Positions 1-5,992 of a stretch of DNA of 6,525 nt are shown here, piece after piece. Numbering within the stretch: position 1 is the stretch's first letter; each line of letters opens with the position of its first letter. Position numbers and translations under genes: made by a program. This DNA is from Lentisphaeria bacterium (GTDB taxonomy: Bacteria > Verrucomicrobiota > Lentisphaeria > Victivallales > UBA1829). A model generated the notes under the pieces. That model was not told the origin of the DNA and did no database searches. It saw only the letters and a program-made list of their open reading frames with translations. The stretch covers positions 1 to 6,525 of the forward strand of contig JAFVRL010000157.1 of the NCBI GenBank assembly GCA_017504325.1, written 5' to 3'.

Positions 1-1
1 C

Positions 2-706
2 ATCTCTTTTTCCGGACATACCCATGATCCATTGGAAAATGAGCGTGCCATCTGGCAAAAGGAATTTACTGCGATAACCACATCCACATTAAGTTATGTG
101 TGTTCGACCGATGAAGGCTTTTACAACAGCTGCAACGGTATTCTTCCTTATGCAAGGGAAGGATTGCAGTTTATGATGATGGAACTTTTTTCCGACCACG
201 CCGCCGTTCACAGATTTCATGCGGAAGATGAGAGGGAGATCAATAAAGAGAATGTATGGAACATTCCTCTCCCCTTTGATCCGGAAAAGGCACCTTTTAC
301 TTTTGAAAAACGCCGGGAGAAGGCAGTCGCCCCTGCTTTTGCGGAAGGGACTCAATTATGGATCCGTCCGGATTTCGGGTTCCTTTATCTTGTTTTTGAA
401 CAGGCATATCATAAGGAGCATGTCCACAGTTACATCCTGCGGGTCAGGGAGAAAGATGCTGCAAGCGGAGAGTATCAGGAGAAAGGGGTATATAAATATA
501 TCGCACCTTTCTACCGGATGATGGAAAATCAGGGGGGACACATGGCGCTCAAACTGCCCGGAGAGATCATGCTGCCGGAAACAGAATATATTTTTGAAGT
601 TGCCGCAAGAGAGGATTTCGGCAAAGAAAGTTGTTCCCTCTCCGTAAAATACCTTATGCCCGGGTATAAATACAAAGAAGGAAAAATGCTTTACCCTGTG
701 GAATGA
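2..706 (+). CDS. Metallophosphoesterase (calcineurin-like), C-terminal part, 5' end outside window
   Basis: The reading frame is open from base 2 to the TGA at 704-706, giving 234 visible residues. The first in-frame start-like codon, a TTG at 32-34, is not the true start: the codons before it read ISFSGHTHDP, which holds the GHxH metal-binding motif (visible residues 5-8) that closes the active site of calcineurin-like phosphoesterases. Known family members use two metal ions to cleave phosphomono- or diesters. The other metal ligands lie upstream of the window. The motif is followed by the conserved stretch around WQKEFTAITTSTLSY. The last 110 residues or so look like a beta-sandwich of fibronectin III or Ig type, with the ending EYIFEVAAREDFGKES typical of such domains; this is inference from the pattern. 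Substrate and cellular location cannot be told, because any signal peptide would be upstream. The gene is convergent with copA. Confidence 0.82.
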   Translation: MSFSGHTHDPLENERAIWQKEFTAITTSTLSYVCSTDEGFYNSCNGILPYAREGLQFMMMELFSDHAAVHRFHAEDEREINKENVWNIPLPFDPEKAPFTFEKRREKAVAPAFAEGTQLWIRPDFGFLYLVFEQAYHKEHVHSYILRVREKDAASGEYQEKGVYKYIAPFYRMMENQGGHMALKLPGEIMLPETEYIFEVAAREDFGKESCSLSVKYLMPGYKYKEGKMLYPVE

Positions 707-707
707 T

Positions 708-2942
708 CTATTCCTCCAACTGGAATTTCCTCAACCGCAGAGCATTGCTTACTACGGAAACCGAACTGAATGCCATGGCAAGGGAGGCAAATACCGGGTT
801 GAGGGACCAGGCGAAAAGAGGATAGAAGGCTCCGGCGGCAAGAGGTATGCAGATAATGTTGTAAATAAATGCCCAGAAAAGGTTTTCTTTTATGATGCGC
901 ATTGTCGCTCTGCTCAAAGCCAATGCTGTTGCCACTTTCCGCAGATCGTTACGCATAAGGATAATATCTGCGCTTTCGATGGCACAGTCTGTTCCGGAGG
1001 ATATGGCTATGCCCACATCCGCCTGGGCGAGGGCAGGGGCGTCATTGATACCGTCACCTGTCATGGCAACGCATTTGCCTTCTTTCTGCATATTCTGAAG
1101 GAGACGCAGTTTATCTTCCGGCATAAGATCTGCGTAGAAGCCTGTCATGGATAATTTTTCCGCAGTTTCTTTTGCATTTGCGTAACGGTCTCCTGTGAGC
1201 ATACAGGAGTCGATCCCCATTCCCCGCAGAAGCTCTATTGCCGCGGAGGAATTTTCTTTCACCGGATCATTGACATGGATGAGCGCAAGACATTTTCCAT
1301 CAACGGCAAGATAGATGAGTGTATCGCTTCCCGTCTCCCCGGGAAACGGATCCGGGATCCCGTTTTTCTCCAAAAGTGCAGCGTTGCCCATGAGGATATG
1401 ATGGGAGAGTATATCGCATTTCACTCCGTAACCGGGAAGCGCATAAAATCCTGTGGCAGGAGGGAGTGTGAGAACTCTGGAAGAGGCTTCCCGCAGGATC
1501 GCATGGGCAATGGCATGTTCAGAATTTTTTTCCGCAGAAGCGGCAAAAGAGAGAAGTTCATTTTCTGTATAGGGGGAGTCCCGGAGGATCTCCATAGCGG
1601 CAAAGGTAGGCAGACCTTTTGTCAGGGTCCCTGTTTTGTCAAAAACGGCGCAATCCACCTTTGCCGCTTTTTCAAAGACCTCCCTGCCTTTGACAAGGAT
1701 CCCCAGTTTGGCACCTCTTCCCACTGCAACGATCAGGGCTATGGGGGTGGCAAGTCCCAATGCGCAGGGACAGGCGATGACAAGGACAGCAAGGGCAAAT
1801 TCCAATGCACGGGCAAAAGAGACATGTGCCGCAAAGAACCAGAGGGAAAAGGTGAGAATGGCGGTAAGGATGACTCCCCAGACAAAGTAACCGGAAACGA
1901 TATCTGCCGGCCGGGCAATGGGGGGACGGCTGTTGCGGGCGTTCTGCATCATTTCAATGATCGTTGCCACAACAGTATCTTTTCCGGTTTTCTCCACAGA
2001 GAAAAGGAATGAACCGGTTTTATTTACCGTTCCTCCTGTAACGGGGGATTGTACTCCTTTTTCCACAGGCATACTTTCTCCTGTAAGCATGGATTCATCA
2101 ATGGTGGTTTCGCCTGAAAGGATTTTACCGTCTGCCGGGATCCTCTCACCGGGTCTTACCCGTACAGTATCTCCTTTTTTCAGTTCTGTTACATTTACAA
2201 GATTTTCTGTACCGTCTTCATTGACCCTGTGTGCAGTTTCCGGGGTGAGTTTCATAAGTTCCCTTACTGCATGAGAGGCTTTCCGTTTGCTGCGTGCTTC
2301 CAGAAACTTGCCCAGAGTGATGAAACTTATGATCATTGCCGCTGAATCAAAATACAGCTTGGATGTGTGTCCGGTGAGTAGAAGACAGATACTGTAAATA
2401 ACGGCGGAAGAGGTGCAGAGAGCGATCAGGGAATCCATATTCGGGGAGAAATGGAGCAGTGTACGGAATCCGTAGATGTAAAAGGCTCTGCCGCACCAGA
2501 GAACCGGAAGCAGAAGAAAAAGCTGTATGAGGGAATTGAAAAAGCCGGAAACGGGAAAATAGGGAAGACGGAAGGTCTCATACATGGAACTGTAAAGGAT
2601 CAGAAGGGCAAAAAGCAGAGAAATGAGAAATTGCAGAAAGTGTCTGAATGATCCTTCTTCCACTTCACGGGTAAGGAAGGTGGGCGGGACAGGTTTTGTT
2701 GCCTGGATTTTTTTCTTCTGCTGTTCCTCTGCTGTGAAGCCCAGTTTGCTGACAGTGGCAAGGATCGCTTTTGTAAGATCTTTACCGGAGGTTTCTTCCG
2801 GATCGTATTCCAGAAAAAGAGTATTTTCCGCAAGATCCACCCGGGAGGAGATGACTCCTTTGATCATTCCGGTCTTCTTTTCCACATTTCCGGCACATCC
2901 GGCGCAGCGCATTCCTTTGACAGTAAAAGTTTTTCTTTCCAT
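708..2942 (-). CDS. copA: Cu(I)-exporting P1B-1-type ATPase CopA
   Basis: A complete heavy-metal P-type ATPase of 744 residues, which by family exports Cu+ from the cytoplasm across the inner membrane at the cost of ATP. One N-terminal HMA domain carries the metal site MRCAGC (Cys13, Cys16). About eight membrane segments follow, near residues 102-120, 134-155, 171-191, 197-216, 352-372, 379-403, 688-706 and 715-735. The actuator TGES is at 287-290, CPC at 391-393, the phosphorylated Asp is D435 in DKTGT, TGD is at 583-585 and GDGIND at 629-634. CPC, the YN pair (694-695) and MAFSS (723-727) are together the Cu+ class signature, as against Zn/Cd pumps. The nucleotide-domain signature is SEHA (474-477) where most relatives have SEHP. 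The start at 2942 is chosen because it has a Shine-Dalgarno sequence and begins the HMA domain; an in-frame ATG at 2987 lies inside the predicted promoter. No copper chaperone or CsoR/CueR/CopY-type regulator lies next to it in the window. Confidence 0.96.
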   Translation of the reverse strand: MERKTFTVKGMRCAGCAGNVEKKTGMIKGVISSRVDLAENTLFLEYDPEETSGKDLTKAILATVSKLGFTAEEQQKKKIQATKPVPPTFLTREVEEGSFRHFLQFLISLLFALLILYSSMYETFRLPYFPVSGFFNSLIQLFLLLPVLWCGRAFYIYGFRTLLHFSPNMDSLIALCTSSAVIYSICLLLTGHTSKLYFDSAAMIISFITLGKFLEARSKRKASHAVRELMKLTPETAHRVNEDGTENLVNVTELKKGDTVRVRPGERIPADGKILSGETTIDESMLTGESMPVEKGVQSPVTGGTVNKTGSFLFSVEKTGKDTVVATIIEMMQNARNSRPPIARPADIVSGYFVWGVILTAILTFSLWFFAAHVSFARALEFALAVLVIACPCALGLATPIALIVAVGRGAKLGILVKGREVFEKAAKVDCAVFDKTGTLTKGLPTFAAMEILRDSPYTENELLSFAASAEKNSEHAIAHAILREASSRVLTLPPATGFYALPGYGVKCDILSHHILMGNAALLEKNGIPDPFPGETGSDTLIYLAVDGKCLALIHVNDPVKENSSAAIELLRGMGIDSCMLTGDRYANAKETAEKLSMTGFYADLMPEDKLRLLQNMQKEGKCVAMTGDGINDAPALAQADVGIAISSGTDCAIESADIILMRNDLRKVATALALSRATMRIIKENLFWAFIYNIICIPLAAGAFYPLFAWSLNPVFASLAMAFSSVSVVSNALRLRKFQLEE

Positions 2943-2946
2943 ATTT

Positions 2947-2952
2947 CCCCCC
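2947..2952 (-). promoter_or_regulatory. Ribosome binding site of copA
   Basis: On the minus strand a run GGGGGG lies four bases before the ATG at 2942-2940. It supports that start over the in-frame ATG at 2987, which would add 15 residues before the HMA domain. Confidence 0.6.
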
Positions 2953-2977
2953 GGGGTTTGTTTTTTTGAATGGATAT

Positions 2978-3006
2978 AATATAGCATTTGAGCAGGATTT
3001 TGTCAA
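2978..3006 (-). promoter_or_regulatory. Sigma70-type promoter of copA
   Basis: On the minus strand a perfect -35 TTGACA (3006-3001) is followed after 17 bases by TATATT (2983-2978), preceded by TGC as an extended -10. Transcription would start near 2971, giving a leader of about 30 bases. A promoter this close to consensus suggests control by repression rather than by a CueR-type activator, which works on a long 19-20 base spacer. That last point is inference. Confidence 0.75.
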
Positions 3007-3020
3007 TTAGTCTAATCTAA
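3002..3020 (-). promoter_or_regulatory. Possible operator at copA (DtxR/IdeR-like inverted repeat)
   Basis: On the minus strand the bases read TTAGATTAGACTAATTGAC. The core ATTAG-A-CTAAT is a perfect 11-base inverted repeat (3006-3016), and the 19 bases match the DtxR/IdeR consensus TTAGGTTAGSCTAACCTAA at 13 positions. The site overlaps the -35 hexamer, where a bound repressor would block RNA polymerase. The resemblance is seen in the sequence; binding by a metal-dependent DtxR-family protein, or by any other regulator, is inference. Confidence 0.35.
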
Positions 3021-3049
3021 ATATGCATTATTGAACCCGGTATCCGGAT

Positions 3050-3070
3050 CCGGAAAGGCAAATGGGAAAA
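3050..3070 (+). repeat. Intergenic motif, copy 1 (CCGGAAAGG / CAAATGGGAAAA)
   Basis: Twenty-one bases that recur at 5851-5870 with a single G missing. The copy sits between the copA and Na/Pi promoters, 12 bases upstream of the Na/Pi -35 hexamer. Its left end overlaps the 12-base palindrome TCCGGATCCGGA (3043-3054). It could be a regulator site or a small dispersed repeat; nothing in the window decides which. Confidence 0.55.
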
Positions 3071-3082
3071 GGAAATAACCAC

Positions 3083-3111
3083 TTGAAAGAAGCCGGACGG
3101 CATGCTATATT
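3083..3111 (+). promoter_or_regulatory. Sigma70-type promoter of the Na/Pi cotransporter gene
   Basis: TTGAAA (3083-3088), a 17-base spacer, and TATATT (3106-3111) with TGC just before it as an extended -10. Transcription should start near 3118, leaving a leader of about 68 bases. No recognisable Pho box replaces the -35, so PhoB control is not evident. Confidence 0.7.
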
Positions 3112-3131
3112 AAAAGACCATCCGTTGATTA

Positions 3132-3153
3132 TTTTCCGGACTGCACCGGAAGA
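3132..3153 (+). other. Hairpin in the leader of the Na/Pi cotransporter gene
   Basis: TTTTCCGG (3132-3139) can pair with CCGGAAGA (3146-3153), with one G-U pair, around the six-base loop ACTGCA. It lies about 14 bases after the predicted transcription start. No U-run follows, so it is not a terminator. It may protect the transcript or have no role. Confidence 0.3.
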
Positions 3154-3185
3154 TCTTTGACGCAACAACACAAGAAGAAAGGTTT

Positions 3186-4886
3186 ATGATGACAGCTTCT
3201 CAAATGACCATGCTGCTGATCCAGGTTTTCGGCGGACTTGCCATTTTCGTGTACGGGATGAATATTATGAGTGAAGGCTTGCAGAGGGCAGCCGGGGAGA
3301 AAATGAAATCCATATTGAGGGTTTTTTCCTCCAACCGCCTTATTGCGGTCTTTTCCGGTGCGGCGGTGACGGCAGTGGTACAATCATCCAGTGCCAGTAC
3401 AGTTATGGTCATCGGTTTTATCAATGCCGGACTTCTGACTCTTGCCCAGGCTATCGGGATCATTTTCGGAGCCAATATCGGTACAACAGTCACTGCACAG
3501 ATCATTGCTTTTGATATTTCCTGGATCGTTATGCCTGCCATCATTGCCGGGGTTGTGATGGGGTTCTTTTCCAAACAGAGAGTGACCGCCTGGGGATTGG
3601 TTCTGCTGGGACTGGGACTTGTGTTTCTGGGAATGGGGATCATGGGGGATGAACTCAAAGCCCTTGCTTCCCAGCCGGCGTTTGTGGATGCCTTCAAATT
3701 TTTCAAATGTTCCCCGGTAAATGGTGTAATGCCTTTCGGCGCATTGCTGGGGGCGATCGGAGTGGGGATCGTCACCACCTGTCTTGTTCAGAGCAGTTCC
3801 GCCTGTACCGGTATCATTATTGCACTTGCCGGCAGCGGTGTGCTGGATCTCTATACTTCCATTGCACTGGTTCTCGGTTCCAATATCGGTACGACCATTA
3901 CCGCCCAGCTGGCTGCCATTGCTGCGAACAGAGTGGCAAAACAGGCTGCACTTGCCCATACCCTTTTCAATTTTCTGGGGGTCATCATTGCCGTGATCTC
4001 TTTCTGTTTTGTCAAGGATAACGAGCCATTCTTCTTTTACATCATCAAAAAGGTGTCTGCCGGCGGGGATCTTCCCAGACAGATCGCCAATGCTCATACC
4101 GTATTCAATGTCGCCACCACCTTTATTCTGCTTCCTTTCATTCCTCTTCTGGCAAAGATTTGCGAAAAGGTACTGCCCATCAGAACGAAAAAGATCAAAT
4201 ATCAGAGACTGGAAGAACATTTGTTGAGTACTCCTTCCATTGCTCTTACCCAGAGTTCCTCCGAGCTGCGCCGGATGCTGAAAAAAGCATGGAAGATGGT
4301 AAACTGCGCCTTCAATATTTATGACCATAACGATGCGGAAAACCGCAAAATGGTGAAGGAACTGGAAGAACGGGAAGAACGTATTGACGAAAAACAGCGG
4401 GCAATGACAGAATATTTACAGAAGCTCATGCTCCGTCCTCTGAAACCCCGTCAGGCGGCAATGATCCCGCTTCTGCTGCATTGTACCAATGATGCTGAAC
4501 GTATTGGCGACCATACAGCCATCATCCGGGAAATGATTGAAAACTTCCTTGCTTCTGAAGGTACATTGAGTGAGGAAGCGCAGAAAGAATTTACTTTGCT
4601 GCGCCGGAAACTTGCCGATCAGGCGGAATGTGCGTTTGCTCTGCTGAAAAAATATACGGAAGAAGAGTACAGACGCTCCTGTGATCTGAAAGCGGAGATC
4701 ATGGTGCTTGCTGAACAGTATGAGATCATTCACATGAACCGTGTCAAGGAGGGCAAATGCGTGCCGGAAAGCGGACTTTTCTATCTGGAACTTATTTCCG
4801 AGATCCGTAAATTGTCCCGTCACTTTGCCAATATCACCGACCGTTCCCCCTTTATTTCTGCTGAACCGGAACATAAGGATCTCTGA
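3186..4886 (+). CDS. Na+/phosphate cotransporter with C-terminal PhoU-like domain
   Basis: A complete 566-residue protein of the NptA/YjbB type (COG1283, SLC34-related), an inner-membrane carrier that couples phosphate movement to sodium; the E. coli homologue YjbB has been linked to phosphate export, so direction is not certain. The membrane part (about residues 8-325) holds the family's two inverted repeats, each with QSSSA (66-70 and 202-206) followed by an NIGTT motif (97-101 and 233-237). These form the substrate and Na+ sites in relatives. Residues about 350-555 are helical and PhoU-like, with NDAERIGDH at 435-443 and a second degenerate copy near 535-552. The Shine-Dalgarno GAAAGG ends three bases before the ATG at 3186 and six before the adjacent ATG at 3189, so the true start may be 3189. 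It has its own promoter. No pst, phoU or phoBR gene is adjacent. Confidence 0.93.
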   Translation: MMTASQMTMLLIQVFGGLAIFVYGMNIMSEGLQRAAGEKMKSILRVFSSNRLIAVFSGAAVTAVVQSSSASTVMVIGFINAGLLTLAQAIGIIFGANIGTTVTAQIIAFDISWIVMPAIIAGVVMGFFSKQRVTAWGLVLLGLGLVFLGMGIMGDELKALASQPAFVDAFKFFKCSPVNGVMPFGALLGAIGVGIVTTCLVQSSSACTGIIIALAGSGVLDLYTSIALVLGSNIGTTITAQLAAIAANRVAKQAALAHTLFNFLGVIIAVISFCFVKDNEPFFFYIIKKVSAGGDLPRQIANAHTVFNVATTFILLPFIPLLAKICEKVLPIRTKKIKYQRLEEHLLSTPSIALTQSSSELRRMLKKAWKMVNCAFNIYDHNDAENRKMVKELEEREERIDEKQRAMTEYLQKLMLRPLKPRQAAMIPLLLHCTNDAERIGDHTAIIREMIENFLASEGTLSEEAQKEFTLLRRKLADQAECAFALLKKYTEEEYRRSCDLKAEIMVLAEQYEIIHMNRVKEGKCVPESGLFYLELISEIRKLSRHFANITDRSPFISAEPEHKDL

Positions 4887-4898
4887 CAGGACTGTCAG
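4883..4898. terminator. Inverted repeat between convergent genes, possible weak terminator
   Basis: CTGACAG (4883-4889) and CTGTCAG (4892-4898) form a perfect 7-base inverted repeat with a two-base centre; in RNA the practical stem is about five pairs with a six-base loop. It overlaps the TGA of the transporter gene and lies just beyond the end of the radical SAM gene on the other strand. Neither strand has a clear U-run after it, so intrinsic termination is uncertain. Confidence 0.35.
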
Positions 4899-4912
4899 CC
4901 GGAAAACCAATT

Positions 4913-5809
4913 TCAGACCCCGCTGTTATCGAATGGCGGGATATATTCTTCTGCTGCTGATTCCTCATCCTGAAGGAAGCCGTCTTCGATTCCGGAATCA
5001 AAAAGATACTCTTCCACCTCATTATATTCTTCTTCTGTGACTTTGCGGTTCAGTTCGGGGAAATCTTTGATATTGCCGTGGGGGGTATATTGGCGCATCA
5101 AACTGAAGAATACTTCTCCTGGTTTGAAATTTTCAGCAACAAAATCAATGACCCGCAAGGTATTTTCCACATTTCCCGGAAGAAGCAGATGACGGATGAT
5201 GACACCTTTTTTCATCATGCCGTCCTCATCCAGTTCGTAAGGACCTGTCTGATGGAACATTTCAAGGATGGCAGCTTTGGCTGCGGCAAAGTAACCGGGG
5301 GCGTGACTTAATCTCTGTGCCAGAGTATCGTCGGAATACTTGAGATCCGGAAGGTAGATCTGTATTTTTCCTTTCAGTCTTCTGATGTTTCCGGTACAGT
5401 CATAGCCGTTGGTATTGTAAACCACAGGAACAATGAGAGGCTCTTCCAGACTTTCCAGGATCGCTGTGGTATAGTGACCGGGAGTAACAAGGTTGATATT
5501 GTGGGCACCCTGCCGGATCAGTTCCCTGTAGATCTCTTTGAGCCGGTTTACGGTGATCTCCTTTCCTTTTACAGAATTGCTTATTTCATAATTCTGGCAA
5601 TAAACGCATCGTAAATTGCATCCGCTGAAAAACACTGTTCCGGAACCGTTTTTTCCACTGATGCAGGGTTCTTCCCAGTGGTGAAGTGCTGCTCTGGCGA
5701 TGACCGGGTTCTGCGGTGCGCGGCAGAAACCGTACCTGCCATTTTCTTTCAGCAAAATTTCCCTTACTGCTCCGCATTGACGGATGCAGTCTTTACATAT
5801 ATTACTCAT
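4913..5809 (-). CDS. Radical SAM protein, PflX group (COG1313)
   Basis: A complete 298-residue protein related to pyruvate formate-lyase activating enzymes. The radical SAM cluster motif CNLRCVYC (Cys64, Cys68, Cys71) should bind a [4Fe-4S] cluster that cleaves S-adenosylmethionine to a 5'-deoxyadenosyl radical. The N-terminus has further cysteines (5, 8, 12, 29, 49) as is usual in this group, which might hold another metal site. Conserved family stretches include LVTPGHY (107-113), YNTNGYD (131-137), YLPDLKY (152-158), IRHLLLPG (205-212) and the C-terminal IPPFDNSGV. Its substrate is unknown; no glycyl radical enzyme is adjacent. The ATG at 5809 is preceded by AAAAGG on the minus strand (5822-5817, seven bases away). 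An in-frame ATG at 5875 lies upstream of the predicted promoter. Probably monocistronic, as far as the window shows. Confidence 0.9.
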   Translation of the reverse strand: MSNICKDCIRQCGAVREILLKENGRYGFCRAPQNPVIARAALHHWEEPCISGKNGSGTVFFSGCNLRCVYCQNYEISNSVKGKEITVNRLKEIYRELIRQGAHNINLVTPGHYTTAILESLEEPLIVPVVYNTNGYDCTGNIRRLKGKIQIYLPDLKYSDDTLAQRLSHAPGYFAAAKAAILEMFHQTGPYELDEDGMMKKGVIIRHLLLPGNVENTLRVIDFVAENFKPGEVFFSLMRQYTPHGNIKDFPELNRKVTEEEYNEVEEYLFDSGIEDGFLQDEESAAEEYIPPFDNSGV

Positions 5810-5833
5810 TTCCGATCCTTTTGTTATCCGCTT

Positions 5834-5861
5834 ACTATACACCTTTCCTGCCGGAAAGCAA
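5834..5861 (-). promoter_or_regulatory. Promoter of the radical SAM gene
   Basis: On the minus strand TTGCTT (5861-5856), a 16-base spacer, and TATAGT (5839-5834). The leader would be under 20 bases, just enough for the AAAAGG ribosome site. An inverted repeat CTTTCC-TGCC-GGAAAG (5843-5858) lies across the spacer and the edge of the -35, where an operator could sit. Confidence 0.5.
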
Positions 5862-5870
5862 ATGGGAAAA
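5851..5870 (+). repeat. Intergenic motif, copy 2 (CCGGAAAG / CAAATGGGAAAA)
   Basis: Matches the element at 3050-3070 over its full length except for one missing G. Here it overlaps the -35 of the radical SAM gene and lies upstream of the rhomboid promoter. The distance from the end of the motif to the plus-strand -10 is 46 bases here and 35 at copy 1, a difference of 11 bases or about one helical turn. Confidence 0.55.
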
Positions 5871-5894
5871 ATCAAAATTCCGGTTCATTTCTAT

Positions 5895-5922
5895 TTGCTT
5901 TTACCGGAAAATGCAGTATATT
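5895..5922 (+). promoter_or_regulatory. Promoter of the rhomboid-like gene
   Basis: TTGCTT (5895-5900), a 16-base spacer, and TATATT (5917-5922). The -35 region ATTTGCTTT (5893-5901) is the exact inverted copy of AAAGCAAAT (5855-5863), which holds the -35 of the opposite promoter. The leader would be about 64 bases. Confidence 0.5.
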
Positions 5923-5936
5923 ACCCCTCCGGTTTT

Positions 5937-5955
5937 CAGAAAGAGCTTCTTTCTG
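5937..5955 (+). other. Hairpin in the leader of the rhomboid-like gene
   Basis: CAGAAAG (5937-5943) pairs perfectly with CTTTCTG (5949-5955) around the five-base loop AGCTT, about eight bases after the predicted transcription start. Only CCGTTT follows, so it is a poor terminator. It may affect mRNA stability or have no role. Confidence 0.3.
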
Positions 5956-5992
5956 CCGTTTCAGCATCCAAAAAAATACAGGGGGAGCAGAT

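Noticed and set aside
32..34. TTG at 32 as the start of a complete small gene
   Set aside because: The frame is open to the left edge and the codons before the TTG encode the GHTH motif of the phosphoesterase family, so the gene is truncated by the window.
710..726. Hairpin ATTCC/GGAAT just after the phosphoesterase stop
   Set aside because: The stem is only five base pairs, A-T at the base, with a seven-base loop and no U-run. It also encodes the C-terminus of CopA on the other strand.
1275..2012. A 245-codon open frame on the plus strand
   Set aside because: It is antisense to the central part of copA (phosphorylation and nucleotide domains). Its composition is odd (Gly, Lys, Arg, Cys rich) and it has no domain.
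2943..2987. Extension of CopA to the in-frame ATG at 2987
   Set aside because: That ATG lies between the predicted -35 and -10, so it would not be transcribed from this promoter. The extra 15 residues precede the HMA domain and have no family counterpart.
3384..4328. A 314-codon open frame on the minus strand
   Set aside because: It lies wholly antisense to the Na/Pi cotransporter, whose motifs are clear. Its translation is rich in His, Asn, Gly and Gln without any recognisable domain, as expected of an antisense shadow.
5810..5875. Extension of the radical SAM protein to the ATG at 5875
   Set aside because: It lies upstream of the predicted promoter and within the inverted-repeat region. 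The added residues do not fit the family, whose N-terminus starts just before the first Cys pair.
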